This document shows, piece after piece, positions 1 to 6,340 of a stretch of DNA of 9,410 nucleotides (its first letter is position 1; the number at the start of each line of letters is the position of its first letter). Made by a program: the position numbers and the translations under genes. Where the stretch lies: assembly GCA_027618855.1 (NCBI GenBank), contig JAQCID010000029.1:1-9410 (forward strand). The letters are read 5' to 3'. The notes under the pieces were generated by a model, which worked only from the letters and a program-made list of their open reading frames with translations, ran no database searches and was not told the DNA's origin. Origin of the DNA: Bacteroidota bacterium. GTDB taxonomy: Bacteria > Bacteroidota > Bacteroidia > Flavobacteriales_D > Sanyastnellaceae.

Positions 1-709
1 CAATCATCTCACATAGAATATTAATGGGATTGGGAGCCGCTCCCCCGTAAAGACCACTGTGGAGATCACGGTTGGGTCCCGTTACTTCTACCTCAACATA
101 AGATAGCCCTCTGAGTCCGACAGTAATGGATGGGATATCGTTTGAAATAATTCCAGTATCGCTGACCAAAACAACATCCGCTGAAAGTTTGTCTTTGTGA
201 GTTTCGAGGAATGTGTCTAGATGTGAACTTCCCACTTCTTCTTCACCTTCAATAATAAATTTAATATTACAAGGGACATCACCACTTGCTTTCATAGATT
301 CCAGTGCCTTGACATGCATAAACATTTGGCCTTTGTCATCACACGAACCTCTTGCAAAAATGGCCCCTTCAGGATGCTTGGGCGTTGTTTTAATTATCGG
401 ATCAAAAGCAGGGTTGTCCCAAAGATCAATCGGATCAGGAGGTTGAACATCGTAATGACCATATACAAGGACGGTAGGCGCCTCATCACTCACATGGTAC
501 TCACCAAATACGATGGGATGTCCTGGTGTCACCATTACTTCCACATTGCCCGCGCCCGCTTTTTTAAGAGAACTTGCAACTGCTTGGGCACAGCGTTTCA
601 CATCATCATTAAAGACTGGGTCAGCAGAAACTGAAGGAATTCGCAACAAGTCACACAATTCGTCCAGCATACGCTGACGATTTTTATCAATATAATCTTT
701 AATGTCCAT
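1..709 (-). CDS. M20 family dipeptidase, N-terminal part (C-terminus beyond window)
   Basis: This is a cytoplasmic metallopeptidase that hydrolyses dipeptides or short peptides with a two-metal (usually zinc) centre. I translated the minus strand from the ATG at 709, and 236 codons stay open to the window edge. Visible family motifs are YGHYDVQPPD (residues 83-92; ligand His85, catalytic-type Asp87), RGSCDDKG (120-127; bridging Asp124), EGEEEVGS (154-161; Glu157 general base and Glu158 ligand by homology), SDT (ligand Asp184) and DLHSGLYGG (215-223) at the start of the lid/dimerisation domain. The last metal-binding His lies off the window. No signal peptide is present. Family members run about 450-460 residues, so roughly half is seen. 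The start is supported by the typical opening, a short helix followed by a LLRIPSVSAD-type segment. It is divergent from the proline dehydrogenase gene. The exact substrate cannot be told; carnosinase-like and general peptidase members share these motifs. Confidence 0.93.
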   Translation of the reverse strand, partial: MDIKDYIDKNRQRMLDELCDLLRIPSVSADPVFNDDVKRCAQAVASSLKKAGAGNVEVMVTPGHPIVFGEYHVSDEAPTVLVYGHYDVQPPDPIDLWDNPAFDPIIKTTPKHPEGAIFARGSCDDKGQMFMHVKALESMKASGDVPCNIKFIIEGEEEVGSSHLDTFLETHKDKLSADVVLVSDTGIISNDIPSITVGLRGLSYVEVEVTGPNRDLHSGLYGGAAPNPINILCEMI

Positions 710-712
710 GGT

Positions 713-720
713 CAAATGTA
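713..720 (-). promoter_or_regulatory. Candidate Bacteroidetes -7 box (TACATTTG) for the M20 peptidase
   Basis: On the minus strand the octamer TACATTTG matches the Bacteroidetes -7 consensus TAnnTTTG and lies 3 bases before the ATG at 709. Transcription from it would begin at or next to the start codon, implying a leaderless or nearly leaderless mRNA. No -33 TTTG was found at normal spacing; the nearest upstream TTG is 25 bases away. It could be a chance match. Confidence 0.35.
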
Positions 721-737
721 CAAAGGGGGAGCCTCCC

Positions 738-745
738 TATCTTTG
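738..745 (+). promoter_or_regulatory. Candidate -7 box (TATCTTTG) for the proline dehydrogenase operon
   Basis: TATCTTTG matches TAnnTTTG exactly and ends 15 bases before the preferred ATG at 761, giving a short leader of about 10 bases. This supports the start at 761, because the upstream in-frame ATG at 716 would lie before the transcription start. There is no clear -33 TTG. It sits 17 bases from the oppositely oriented box of the M20 gene. Confidence 0.45.
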
Positions 746-760
746 CAACTATTGAAAAAG

Positions 761-1933
761 ATGAGTAATAAAAACCTGCCCGATTTCAGAGATACAGAAC
801 GCGCATTCAGGCATTTGTCTGACAGGGATTTAAGTCGTGGGAAATTGCTGTTTGAGCTGTTAAGCCGACCATGGCTGGTCGCAACAGGAAGCTTTTTTGC
901 CCGATTGGCGTTGTTCATCCACTTGCCCATTGGATGGGCTATTCGGCCTACAGTGTATGCACAGTTCTGTGGAGGTGAGGATGTTGACGAATCCGAAGAA
1001 ACAATTTCGTTGCTGTATTCCAGCAAAGTGATGACCATTCTTGACTACAGTGCTGAAGGGATGGATGCTGAAAAAGATTTAGATATTACGTGTTCTGAAG
1101 TGTTAAAAACTGTCGATGCTGCAGCAAATGACCCGAGACATGCATTTTCCGTTTTTAAGCCCAGTGGGCTTTCTAGCAATTCTCTTTTAATCAAGAAGAA
1201 GAAAGATTTTTCTGAAAGTGATCTTGCAGCATGGGAAAGAGTCGAGCGAAGAGTGCGATCTATATGTGCCGCGACAGCAGAAGCTGGTGGGCGGGTATTA
1301 ATCGATGCGGAAGAAAGCTGGATTCAAGACAACATCGATGAACTTGCCGAAGACATGATGTCTGACTTTAATCGAGAAACAGCTGTCGTCTTTACAACAG
1401 CCCAACTTTACCGTCATGACCGGCTCGCATACGTTAAGGAATTAACAAGGAAGGCAAATGAGGCGGGCTTCATCGCAGGGGTTAAACTCGTGCGAGGTGC
1501 TTATATGGAAAAGGAAAGAGAAAGAGCTGAAGAAAGGGGCTACAATTCTCCAATTCATACAGATAAAAAATCTACGGATTTGGATTTCGATCATGCTGTC
1601 AAATTCTGCCTCGAGACCTTAGAACGTGTACATCTTTTTTGTGGGTCACATAACGAGGAAAGCAACATGAAACTTTGTGAGGCAATGGCGGAGATGGGCA
1701 TTGCAAATAACGACAAGAGAATAACGTTCTCACAGCTTCTCGGAATGAGTGACTCCATTACGTTTAACCTTGCGGATCATGGATACAACGTCGCCAAATA
1801 TGTCCCTTATGGACCTATTCGTGAAGCGATGCCATATTTGATTCGTCGTGCAAAGGAGAACACGTCAGTGGCAGGCCAAACTTCAAGAGAGCTTACCCTC
1901 ATAAGAGAAGAAATAGCAAGACGAAAGTCATGA
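761..1933 (+). CDS. Proline dehydrogenase (stand-alone, PRODH domain)
   Basis: This FAD enzyme oxidises L-proline to pyrroline-5-carboxylate, passing electrons to the quinone pool at the inner face of the membrane; it is the first step of proline degradation. The 390-residue product carries the PRODH barrel: VLIDAEESW (about 178-186), VFTTAQLYR (about 210-218), GVKLVRGAYMEKER (about 240-253), FSQLLGMSD, NVAKYVPYGP and YLIRRAKEN (about 358-366). In E. coli PutA the paired arginines of the last motif bind the proline carboxylate. It is a single-function protein: no DNA-binding or aldehyde dehydrogenase domain is attached, so the second pathway enzyme must be elsewhere. I chose ATG 761 over the in-frame ATG 716 because the protein then opens with the family-typical LPDFRDTERAFRHLSD, and because a -7 box lies between the two ATGs. 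Its stop overlaps the next start (ATGA). Confidence 0.95.
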   Translation: MSNKNLPDFRDTERAFRHLSDRDLSRGKLLFELLSRPWLVATGSFFARLALFIHLPIGWAIRPTVYAQFCGGEDVDESEETISLLYSSKVMTILDYSAEGMDAEKDLDITCSEVLKTVDAAANDPRHAFSVFKPSGLSSNSLLIKKKKDFSESDLAAWERVERRVRSICAATAEAGGRVLIDAEESWIQDNIDELAEDMMSDFNRETAVVFTTAQLYRHDRLAYVKELTRKANEAGFIAGVKLVRGAYMEKERERAEERGYNSPIHTDKKSTDLDFDHAVKFCLETLERVHLFCGSHNEESNMKLCEAMAEMGIANNDKRITFSQLLGMSDSITFNLADHGYNVAKYVPYGPIREAMPYLIRRAKENTSVAGQTSRELTLIREEIARRKS

Positions 1934-2337
1934 ACCATCTCATCCTCACAATAGGCTTCATTTTTATTGGGATTACAATGGAAGTCATTGCTACATCCAT
2001 CTTAGACTTTATCAAGTCAAGAGACCCGAGACTTAAGGGCGAAACCTATCTTTGGATGCTGCCCATTTACGCTGTCGTACCCTTCATATATATGTTCGTG
2101 ACAAGTACGTTCGGAGAATCGGGATGGATCGTAAAAGGCGTTGTTTATATGACGGCATTTTATTTACTTGAACTCGTCGCAGGACTGACAATTAAAGCGC
2201 TTGTGGGTGTCTCGCCTTGGAATTATAAAAATTATCGATTCCATTTCAAAGAGGTGATCTGTCTCGAGTATGCACCCGTTTGGTTTATTTATGGAGTCGT
2301 GGGAGAAATGTACTTTGGATTTTTAATCTCCATTTAA
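1930..2337 (+). CDS. Small integral membrane protein, ABC_trans_CmpB-like
   Basis: This is a 135-residue hydrophobic protein with about four predicted membrane segments (residues 3-25, 41-60, 67-92 and 113-134). The segment after the third helix, GVSPWNYKNYRFHFKEVICL (about 93-111), resembles the signature of the putative ABC transporter permease family ABC_trans_CmpB (PF06541), in which a W-x-Y-S-x-x-P-F-N-like stretch is followed by G-R-I-C-L and another helix. Several family positions differ here: His/Lys residues replace the usual Asn-Gly, and Glu follows Cys-Leu. The match is therefore moderate. The family name is historical and transport has not been shown. The ATG overlaps the proline dehydrogenase stop by 4 bases, implying one mRNA and coupled translation. 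A role with proline, for example membrane placement of the dehydrogenase, would be guesswork. It is surely a gene; its function is unknown. Confidence 0.8.
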   Translation: MNHLILTIGFIFIGITMEVIATSILDFIKSRDPRLKGETYLWMLPIYAVVPFIYMFVTSTFGESGWIVKGVVYMTAFYLLELVAGLTIKALVGVSPWNYKNYRFHFKEVICLEYAPVWFIYGVVGEMYFGFLISI

Positions 2338-2351
2338 CTCAAAGTTGAGTT
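2336..2351. terminator. Short inverted repeat between convergent genes, weak terminator candidate
   Basis: AACTCAAAGTTGAGTT is a 7-base inverted repeat around AG; as RNA it would form about 6 pairs with a 4-base loop. It starts at the stop codon of the membrane protein gene and lies 18 bases from the end of the convergent FecA-like receptor gene. Neither strand has a T run after it and the stem is A/T-rich, so intrinsic termination is uncertain. The 32-base gap has no other visible signal. Confidence 0.3.
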
Positions 2352-2369
2352 GTGACAAATGGGAGGTGA

Positions 2370-4649
2370 TTAAAACTCGGAAACAAGTGTAAACCTAAGT
2401 GCTCTAGGCATTGTGGGACGCGAACCATAAGGTCGTCTGGCGACTACAAATGTCCCATTCAATACATTTGTTACCCCCAGGGAGAGCTTGATGTTCTCCG
2501 AGGCCAGATAAGAAAAACCTGAATCTAAGATGACCGAAGCGTCTGTAGATGACGTTTGATTTGCATCTCCTTGACCCGCTTCTGTCCTCATTGATGAAGT
2601 ATATCGGCCACTAATGTCAGCGGATACATCCCCGATCTCTAAGGAAGTTACAATAGAAAGTTGATGCGGAGCGAGATATGGAAAGGCGTCGCCCATTTCC
2701 ACGTCACCCCATGCGTCCAATTCACTTGAGAATGTATTTGAAAAACTTGCGTCTGTATACGTATAGGCCACGCGAATAGGCATAGATAGATGATCAAAGG
2801 GTCCATCCATAAATGGATCTATGGACAACTCGAACTCCAGGCCCTTTGCAATTGCTGAACCTCCGTTGTAAAGTTCTCCAGAACCCGATCCACCTGATGC
2901 AGTGAGATCAGCTCCGAGCAGATTTGAATAATTGTTGGAAAACAAAACCAACTGAGCGGAAGAATAGCGGTGAGAAAACCTCAGGCCAAGTTCCAAATTC
3001 ATGGACAATTCGGGACTTGTTTCTGGGTTTGATCCTGGTGGGATAAATCCTCTATGAATGCCCGTGAAAACGTCAAACAATGTTGACACGTTATAATTAA
3101 GTCCCAAACCGGGTAGGAGAACAGAGACATCGTTTGATCGGTAATCAGCCTCTCCAAGACGTTCTAGATCTGAAGATCCATAGTCGAAGCTCTCGAAATG
3201 GATGCGCTCGTGACGGATTCCAGGAGTAAATGTAAAATCTCCAAAATGAAAAGTACCTCGAAGATATGAGGCGAGAGCGGTCGCAAATTCCTCTTTGTTC
3301 CCTGCCGTTCCACGAACACCGGGCGTGACAAGCTCCATCTGTCCATCATCCATAGAATAGCGATCGCGCCATTGGAATCTATCTACTCCGTCACGATGCA
3401 ATCTGATGCCATAAATGATTCGGTGTGTTGTTGTTTCTGACGGACTCCCAAACTTAAATATTCCCCTGTGTTGAATCCCTTGCGCGAAATAACTTCTGTT
3501 GTTCGCTTTTACATCTAAGCCTGCGCCGTCAGGAGTTGAAGATCCCGAGAGATAGGAAAATGGGGCTGAATAAACATCTGGAGAATCTAAAATGCTTCCT
3601 AGCTTAACGACAGTTCCCGTAGAATCAATCACGCGATCTAGCTTATACCAGTTCCGATCAAAAGTCGTTCTGTAGAAGTCCGTGCTAAATTCAAGAGATT
3701 TAGATGGTTCGATTTTGTGGGACACCACAACCTGAGTTTGGCGGGAGGTCATCACATCTTCTGAACTGGCAGAATATCTGCGCAAGGGTGACAAAATAAA
3801 ATCATCCGCTGAAAGGCCTAAATAAGTTTCATTTGAAACTTCTTCCACATCAGAAACCTTAAGCGTGATTGATTGGAATGTTTTCGCAGAAGCAGGAGTT
3901 GAATAACGCAATTTTATGAGCCGATCTGATTTGTCAAATCCCGTGGAAGCACCATTGTCAAGAATCTTGAATCCATCTGACCCCAGTTGAAGGTATTCTA
4001 CAAGATATCCGAACGTTCCTTTTGGCGTTTCTTTAGACCCACCGACTGTTGTATGAATTTTGTTGGACCCAAACGAACCCATCACCATGTTAAACGTTGC
4101 CCGACTATTCTCAGGTATCGTGGTTGAAATGAGATTGATCGCACCCGCGGCAGTTTGCGGACCGAAGGCAATTTGGCTTGAACCTTTCAGAATTTCTATG
4201 GAAGACATTCTCGCGATAGATGGGAAATAATATGCGGCAGAAGCCGTATAAGGCGCAGGAGCAATCAGAATACCATCTTCCATGATACTTATACGAGAAG
4301 ATCTTTCCGTACCAGATCCACGAAGACCTATATTCGGTCGGAGCCCAAATCCATCTTCCTCAGTGATGTTAACACCAGATACGGTCCTCAGTGTTCGGAG
4401 AGGATCCGAATAGGAAAAACGATTGAGTTCCTTCGTTGTGATCAGGTGGAGAGAACCTGGGACTTCATCGAGGCCCGATGCACCCGAAGCTAATCCTACT
4501 GCAGAGACAGTTGCTTCTGGGATCCCATGCCAAAGAGAGATTATTTCAGAAATAGAATCTGCCTCAAAGGAACTTTGAGATATGTCTTGGGACAGGAATT
4601 CTCCCATCATTAATAAGATGGAAAAGACAAAGAGGCAGGTTGTTTTCAT
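2370..4649 (-). CDS. FecA-like TonB-dependent outer-membrane receptor
   Basis: This TonB-gated outer-membrane channel is most like Fe(III)-dicitrate-type receptors. The 759 residues begin with a signal peptide (about 1-20, ending FLSQ), followed by a plug at about 60-180. The plug holds LRTVSGVNITEEDGFGLRPN, IGLRGSGTERSSRISIMEDG, APAPYTASAAYYFP, then IEILKGSSQIAFGPQTAAGA and INLIST; the GFGLRPNIGLRGS and ILIAPAPY motifs are characteristic of the FecA group. The beta-barrel fills the rest and ends RRPYGSRPTMPR...LVSEF, with the terminal Phe expected for barrel assembly. It lacks the roughly 80-residue N-terminal signalling domain of E. coli FecA, so sigma-factor signalling through FecR is not expected, and it also lacks a CarboxypepD-regulatory-like domain. 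GIPEATVSAVG (residues 42-52) may be the TonB box. The gene follows the DUF4249 gene after 78 bases. Ferric citrate is the likely substrate class by homology but is not proven. Confidence 0.92.
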   Translation of the reverse strand: MKTTCLFVFSILLMMGEFLSQDISQSSFEADSISEIISLWHGIPEATVSAVGLASGASGLDEVPGSLHLITTKELNRFSYSDPLRTLRTVSGVNITEEDGFGLRPNIGLRGSGTERSSRISIMEDGILIAPAPYTASAAYYFPSIARMSSIEILKGSSQIAFGPQTAAGAINLISTTIPENSRATFNMVMGSFGSNKIHTTVGGSKETPKGTFGYLVEYLQLGSDGFKILDNGASTGFDKSDRLIKLRYSTPASAKTFQSITLKVSDVEEVSNETYLGLSADDFILSPLRRYSASSEDVMTSRQTQVVVSHKIEPSKSLEFSTDFYRTTFDRNWYKLDRVIDSTGTVVKLGSILDSPDVYSAPFSYLSGSSTPDGAGLDVKANNRSYFAQGIQHRGIFKFGSPSETTTHRIIYGIRLHRDGVDRFQWRDRYSMDDGQMELVTPGVRGTAGNKEEFATALASYLRGTFHFGDFTFTPGIRHERIHFESFDYGSSDLERLGEADYRSNDVSVLLPGLGLNYNVSTLFDVFTGIHRGFIPPGSNPETSPELSMNLELGLRFSHRYSSAQLVLFSNNYSNLLGADLTASGGSGSGELYNGGSAIAKGLEFELSIDPFMDGPFDHLSMPIRVAYTYTDASFSNTFSSELDAWGDVEMGDAFPYLAPHQLSIVTSLEIGDVSADISGRYTSSMRTEAGQGDANQTSSTDASVILDSGFSYLASENIKLSLGVTNVLNGTFVVARRPYGSRPTMPRALRFTLVSEF

Positions 4650-4653
4650 GGCG

Positions 4654-4682
4654 CAAATATTCCATGTATTTCAATGCCCAAA
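4654..4682 (-). promoter_or_regulatory. Possible promoter of the FecA-like receptor gene (TTTG-N17-AATATTTG)
   Basis: Reading the minus strand, TTTG (4682-4679) is followed after 17 bases by AATATTTG (4661-4654). The latter matches the TAnnTTTG -7 consensus except for its first base. The -7 end lies 4 bases from the ATG at 4649, so the transcript would be nearly leaderless. If real, the receptor can be expressed apart from the upstream receptor/DUF4249 pair. The spacing is at the short end for Bacteroidetes promoters. Confidence 0.3.
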
Positions 4683-4683
4683 C

Positions 4684-4703
4684 AATACCCTTAAAAAGGT
4701 ATT
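4684..4703 (-). terminator. Inverted repeat downstream of the DUF4249 gene, weak terminator or regulatory hairpin
   Basis: Read on the minus strand, AATACC pairs with GGTATT across an 8-base centre (TTTTTAAG) that can add one G-T and one or two A-T pairs, giving a stem of about 8-9 pairs. It lies 25-44 bases past the DUF4249 stop and ends 35 bases before the FecA-like ATG. Only a weak T-rich stretch (GTTT) follows. It could partly end the upstream transcript or act in the leader of the receptor gene. Confidence 0.3.
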
Positions 4704-4727
4704 TAGACTGATTCTATATAAGGGGTT

Positions 4728-5675
4728 CTACTCGACGATAAAAATGACTTCACTTGCCAAACCAAAACACCCAAACCCACTACTTACATTCGAATACATC
4801 AGTGAAGGTTCTGCAAAGAAATCTTCACCTCCAGATAAATATGAATCCACACTTAAATAATATCTGGCCAGCTCTGGACTGAGAGATTCAACTCTCACCC
4901 TTGTTGAAATCGGTGCCCATTTAGAATCTTCTGGGGTTGACTTGGTTAAGATTTGTACATCGTGTAATGCAGAAACTGCAGAAGATGAACTTTCATCTGA
5001 AACCATGATGACAGAGGATTCATCTAGACTTGTAAGACGTGTAATACGAGGGTCTGTTCTTGTTTGAAAACGCATTGCCAACCATTCCTGGGTGCCCGTT
5101 TCAGTGTCTTGATAGAGTGCATCAATATGAATTAAATAGTTCTTCTTCACGCCCAAGTTGTTGTCGAAATTGATCGTGTACACATCTTGAATCGACGGAC
5201 CATCCCAGGGGGATGATGTTGAGTCACCTTGATATTCATAATTTACGTCAAACATAGGTTTTGAAGGCATGGTATTGGTGGCTGTTACCTGATCAAAACC
5301 CGGAGCATCAACTGTGAGCGTAATCTGCCCTGAAGTCGTCCCAAAGGTGTTTTCAAGATCTAATTTATATAAAGGATCGTAGAAGTCCGATTCGGATAAA
5401 GTGTAAAGCGTTTGCCCGCCTTCGTCAGTTAAAGTAACCACTGCGCCTTGAACAGGTTGTGGGCCTTCAGGATCTATGACAGAAGCAGAGCTAGATATTT
5501 GTGCAAAAATCTTATCGTCCTGGTCATTGACAATTAATGTCGCAGTAAGCACAGGGATGTGGTCCGGAAATGGAATTTCTTGAACCACTCCTTCCGTAAA
5601 CTTTTCACAACTGGTGATTGTAAGTGCCAGGAGAAATGCTTGAAGTAGTGGGGTATAAGAAGGTGAATTTTTCAT
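4728..5675 (-). CDS. DUF4249 family lipoprotein, partner of the upstream TonB-dependent receptor
   Basis: This predicted outer-membrane lipoprotein has an unknown molecular role. From the ATG at 5675 it has 315 residues. A lipoprotein signal peptide ends in ITSC, with Cys23 as the lipidated residue. It is followed by a beta-rich region (VLTATLIVNDQDDKIFAQIS, then PVQGAVVTLTDEGGQTLYTL) and a C-terminal segment, FFAEPSLMYSNVSSGFGCFG (about residues 285-304). The order of these parts, and the late F-x-E-P...Y-S-N-V-x-x-G-x-G-x-F-G pattern, are typical of the DUF4249 family (PF14054). In Bacteroidetes, such genes commonly follow a CarboxypepD/plug TonB-dependent receptor, as here. The upstream receptor stop is only 2 bases away, so translation is probably coupled. 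A longer reading from a TTG at 5696 would put seven extra residues before the signal peptide and is less likely. A surface ligand-capture role, as for SusD-like lipoproteins, is inference. Confidence 0.88.
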   Translation of the reverse strand: MKNSPSYTPLLQAFLLALTITSCEKFTEGVVQEIPFPDHIPVLTATLIVNDQDDKIFAQISSSASVIDPEGPQPVQGAVVTLTDEGGQTLYTLSESDFYDPLYKLDLENTFGTTSGQITLTVDAPGFDQVTATNTMPSKPMFDVNYEYQGDSTSSPWDGPSIQDVYTINFDNNLGVKKNYLIHIDALYQDTETGTQEWLAMRFQTRTDPRITRLTSLDESSVIMVSDESSSSAVSALHDVQILTKSTPEDSKWAPISTRVRVESLSPELARYYLSVDSYLSGGEDFFAEPSLMYSNVSSGFGCFGLASEVIFIVE

Positions 5676-5677
5676 GA

Positions 5678-6310
5678 TTAAAACGAGTAACGCCAAGCGA
5701 TTGAGGGAATCATCGGGAAGATGCCATACTCTCGTATGACAGGATTTCCGGCATCATCTTGATCTGTTTGTAAAAAGAAAGGGTTGAGATTGTTATAGGC
5801 GTTATAAATACTGAAAACGAGTTGTTTCGAACCATCCGTTGTCTTTTTTGTTCGGGTAAGAGATAAATCTAACCTGTGATAAGGACTCATGCGGTATGCA
5901 TTTTTTTCCGAAGGTATTTCTGGCTCAAAGGTGTAGGTTCCAGTACCAGAGCCATCAGGGATGTATGTCGCGAATGACGACTCGCTTAAAGTGAGCGCTC
6001 GGCCAGTACCATAAAGCCAAACGGCAGATCCAGTCCATTTGTCTGTAAAATCATGGGTGATTACAAAACTCAGATCGTGTCTTCTGTCATAGGTAAAAGG
6101 GTACCAATCCCCACTGTTTATCTCTTCGAACTGACGGTTAGACCAAGAAAGTGTGTAGCCTATCCATCCAGTGGTACGCCCGTACTTCTTTTGGACCAAA
6201 AGCTCGGCACCATAGGAGTTTCCGATTCCTTGAGTCACCTTGTCTTCCCAATCACTGTCTAAACTAAAGAGAAAGCTCGCACCTTCTTTGTAGCTAAGTA
6301 ATCCGTCCAT
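5678..6310 (-). CDS. TonB-dependent receptor, C-terminal barrel part (3' fragment of a frameshifted gene)
   Basis: The 210-residue frame encodes the last third of a TonB-dependent receptor beta-barrel. It contains FLFSLDSDWEDKVTQGIGNS, YGAELLVQKKYGRTTGWIGY, DRRHDLSFVITHDFTDKWTG, SPYHRLDLSLTRTKK and FSIYNAYNNLNPFF, and it ends IPSIAWRYSF with the terminal Phe needed for barrel insertion. It has no signal peptide or plug and cannot function alone. Continuing upstream past the Met at 6310, the same frame reads SLEGYYKE, which is the usual strand sequence before this point in related receptors. The true coding sequence therefore extends to about 6337, into the preceding gene, and the Met is internal. 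It is the same gene as the frame at 6327-8027, broken by a frameshift. The stop lies 2 bases before the DUF4249 start. Confidence 0.85.
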   Translation of the reverse strand: MDGLLSYKEGASFLFSLDSDWEDKVTQGIGNSYGAELLVQKKYGRTTGWIGYTLSWSNRQFEEINSGDWYPFTYDRRHDLSFVITHDFTDKWTGSAVWLYGTGRALTLSESSFATYIPDGSGTGTYTFEPEIPSEKNAYRMSPYHRLDLSLTRTKKTTDGSKQLVFSIYNAYNNLNPFFLQTDQDDAGNPVIREYGIFPMIPSIAWRYSF

Positions 6311-6326
6311 CTCTTTATAGTATCCC

Positions 6327-6340
6327 TCAAGTGACCTCTA
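6327..6340 (-). other. Frameshift site splitting the TonB-dependent receptor gene
   Basis: The upstream frame ends GEIEVT then TGA (6329-6327). The downstream frame is closed by TAG (6340-6338) and then reads SLEGYYKEMDGL. Joined, they give a natural receptor strand, GEIEV-SLEGYYKEM, if two bases are missing (or one is extra) between these stops. No homopolymer longer than three lies inside the interval, and no slippery heptamer is evident. Either a genuine mutation or an assembly or read error would fit. Confidence 0.8.

Noticed and set aside
213..634. Plus-strand open frames of 77 and 106 codons
   Set aside because: They lie antisense to the M20 peptidase, whose frame carries full catalytic motifs; their own products have no recognisable features.
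716..760. Longer start for proline dehydrogenase at ATG 716
   Set aside because: It adds 15 residues unlike the family, and the candidate -7 box at 738-745 lies inside the extension.
712..1038. Minus-strand 108-codon frame inside the proline dehydrogenase gene
   Set aside because: Antisense shadow of a strongly conserved enzyme.
2338..2369. Strong bidirectional terminator between the convergent genes
   Set aside because: The inverted repeat at 2336-2351 is short, A/T-rich and lacks a T run on either side, so only a weak call is given.
4582..4860. Plus-strand 92-codon frame spanning the gap before the FecA-like receptor
   Set aside because: It is mostly antisense to two real genes and its translation shows no domain, signal peptide or helix pattern.
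5676..5696. Longer DUF4249 start at TTG 5696
   Set aside because: It would place seven hydrophobic residues before the signal peptide and overlap the receptor gene; ATG 5675 gives a standard lipoprotein signal with 2-base spacing.
6327..6340. Programmed ribosomal frameshift as the explanation of the split receptor
   Set aside because: No slippery heptamer or downstream structure is evident, and this receptor family is not known to use recoding.
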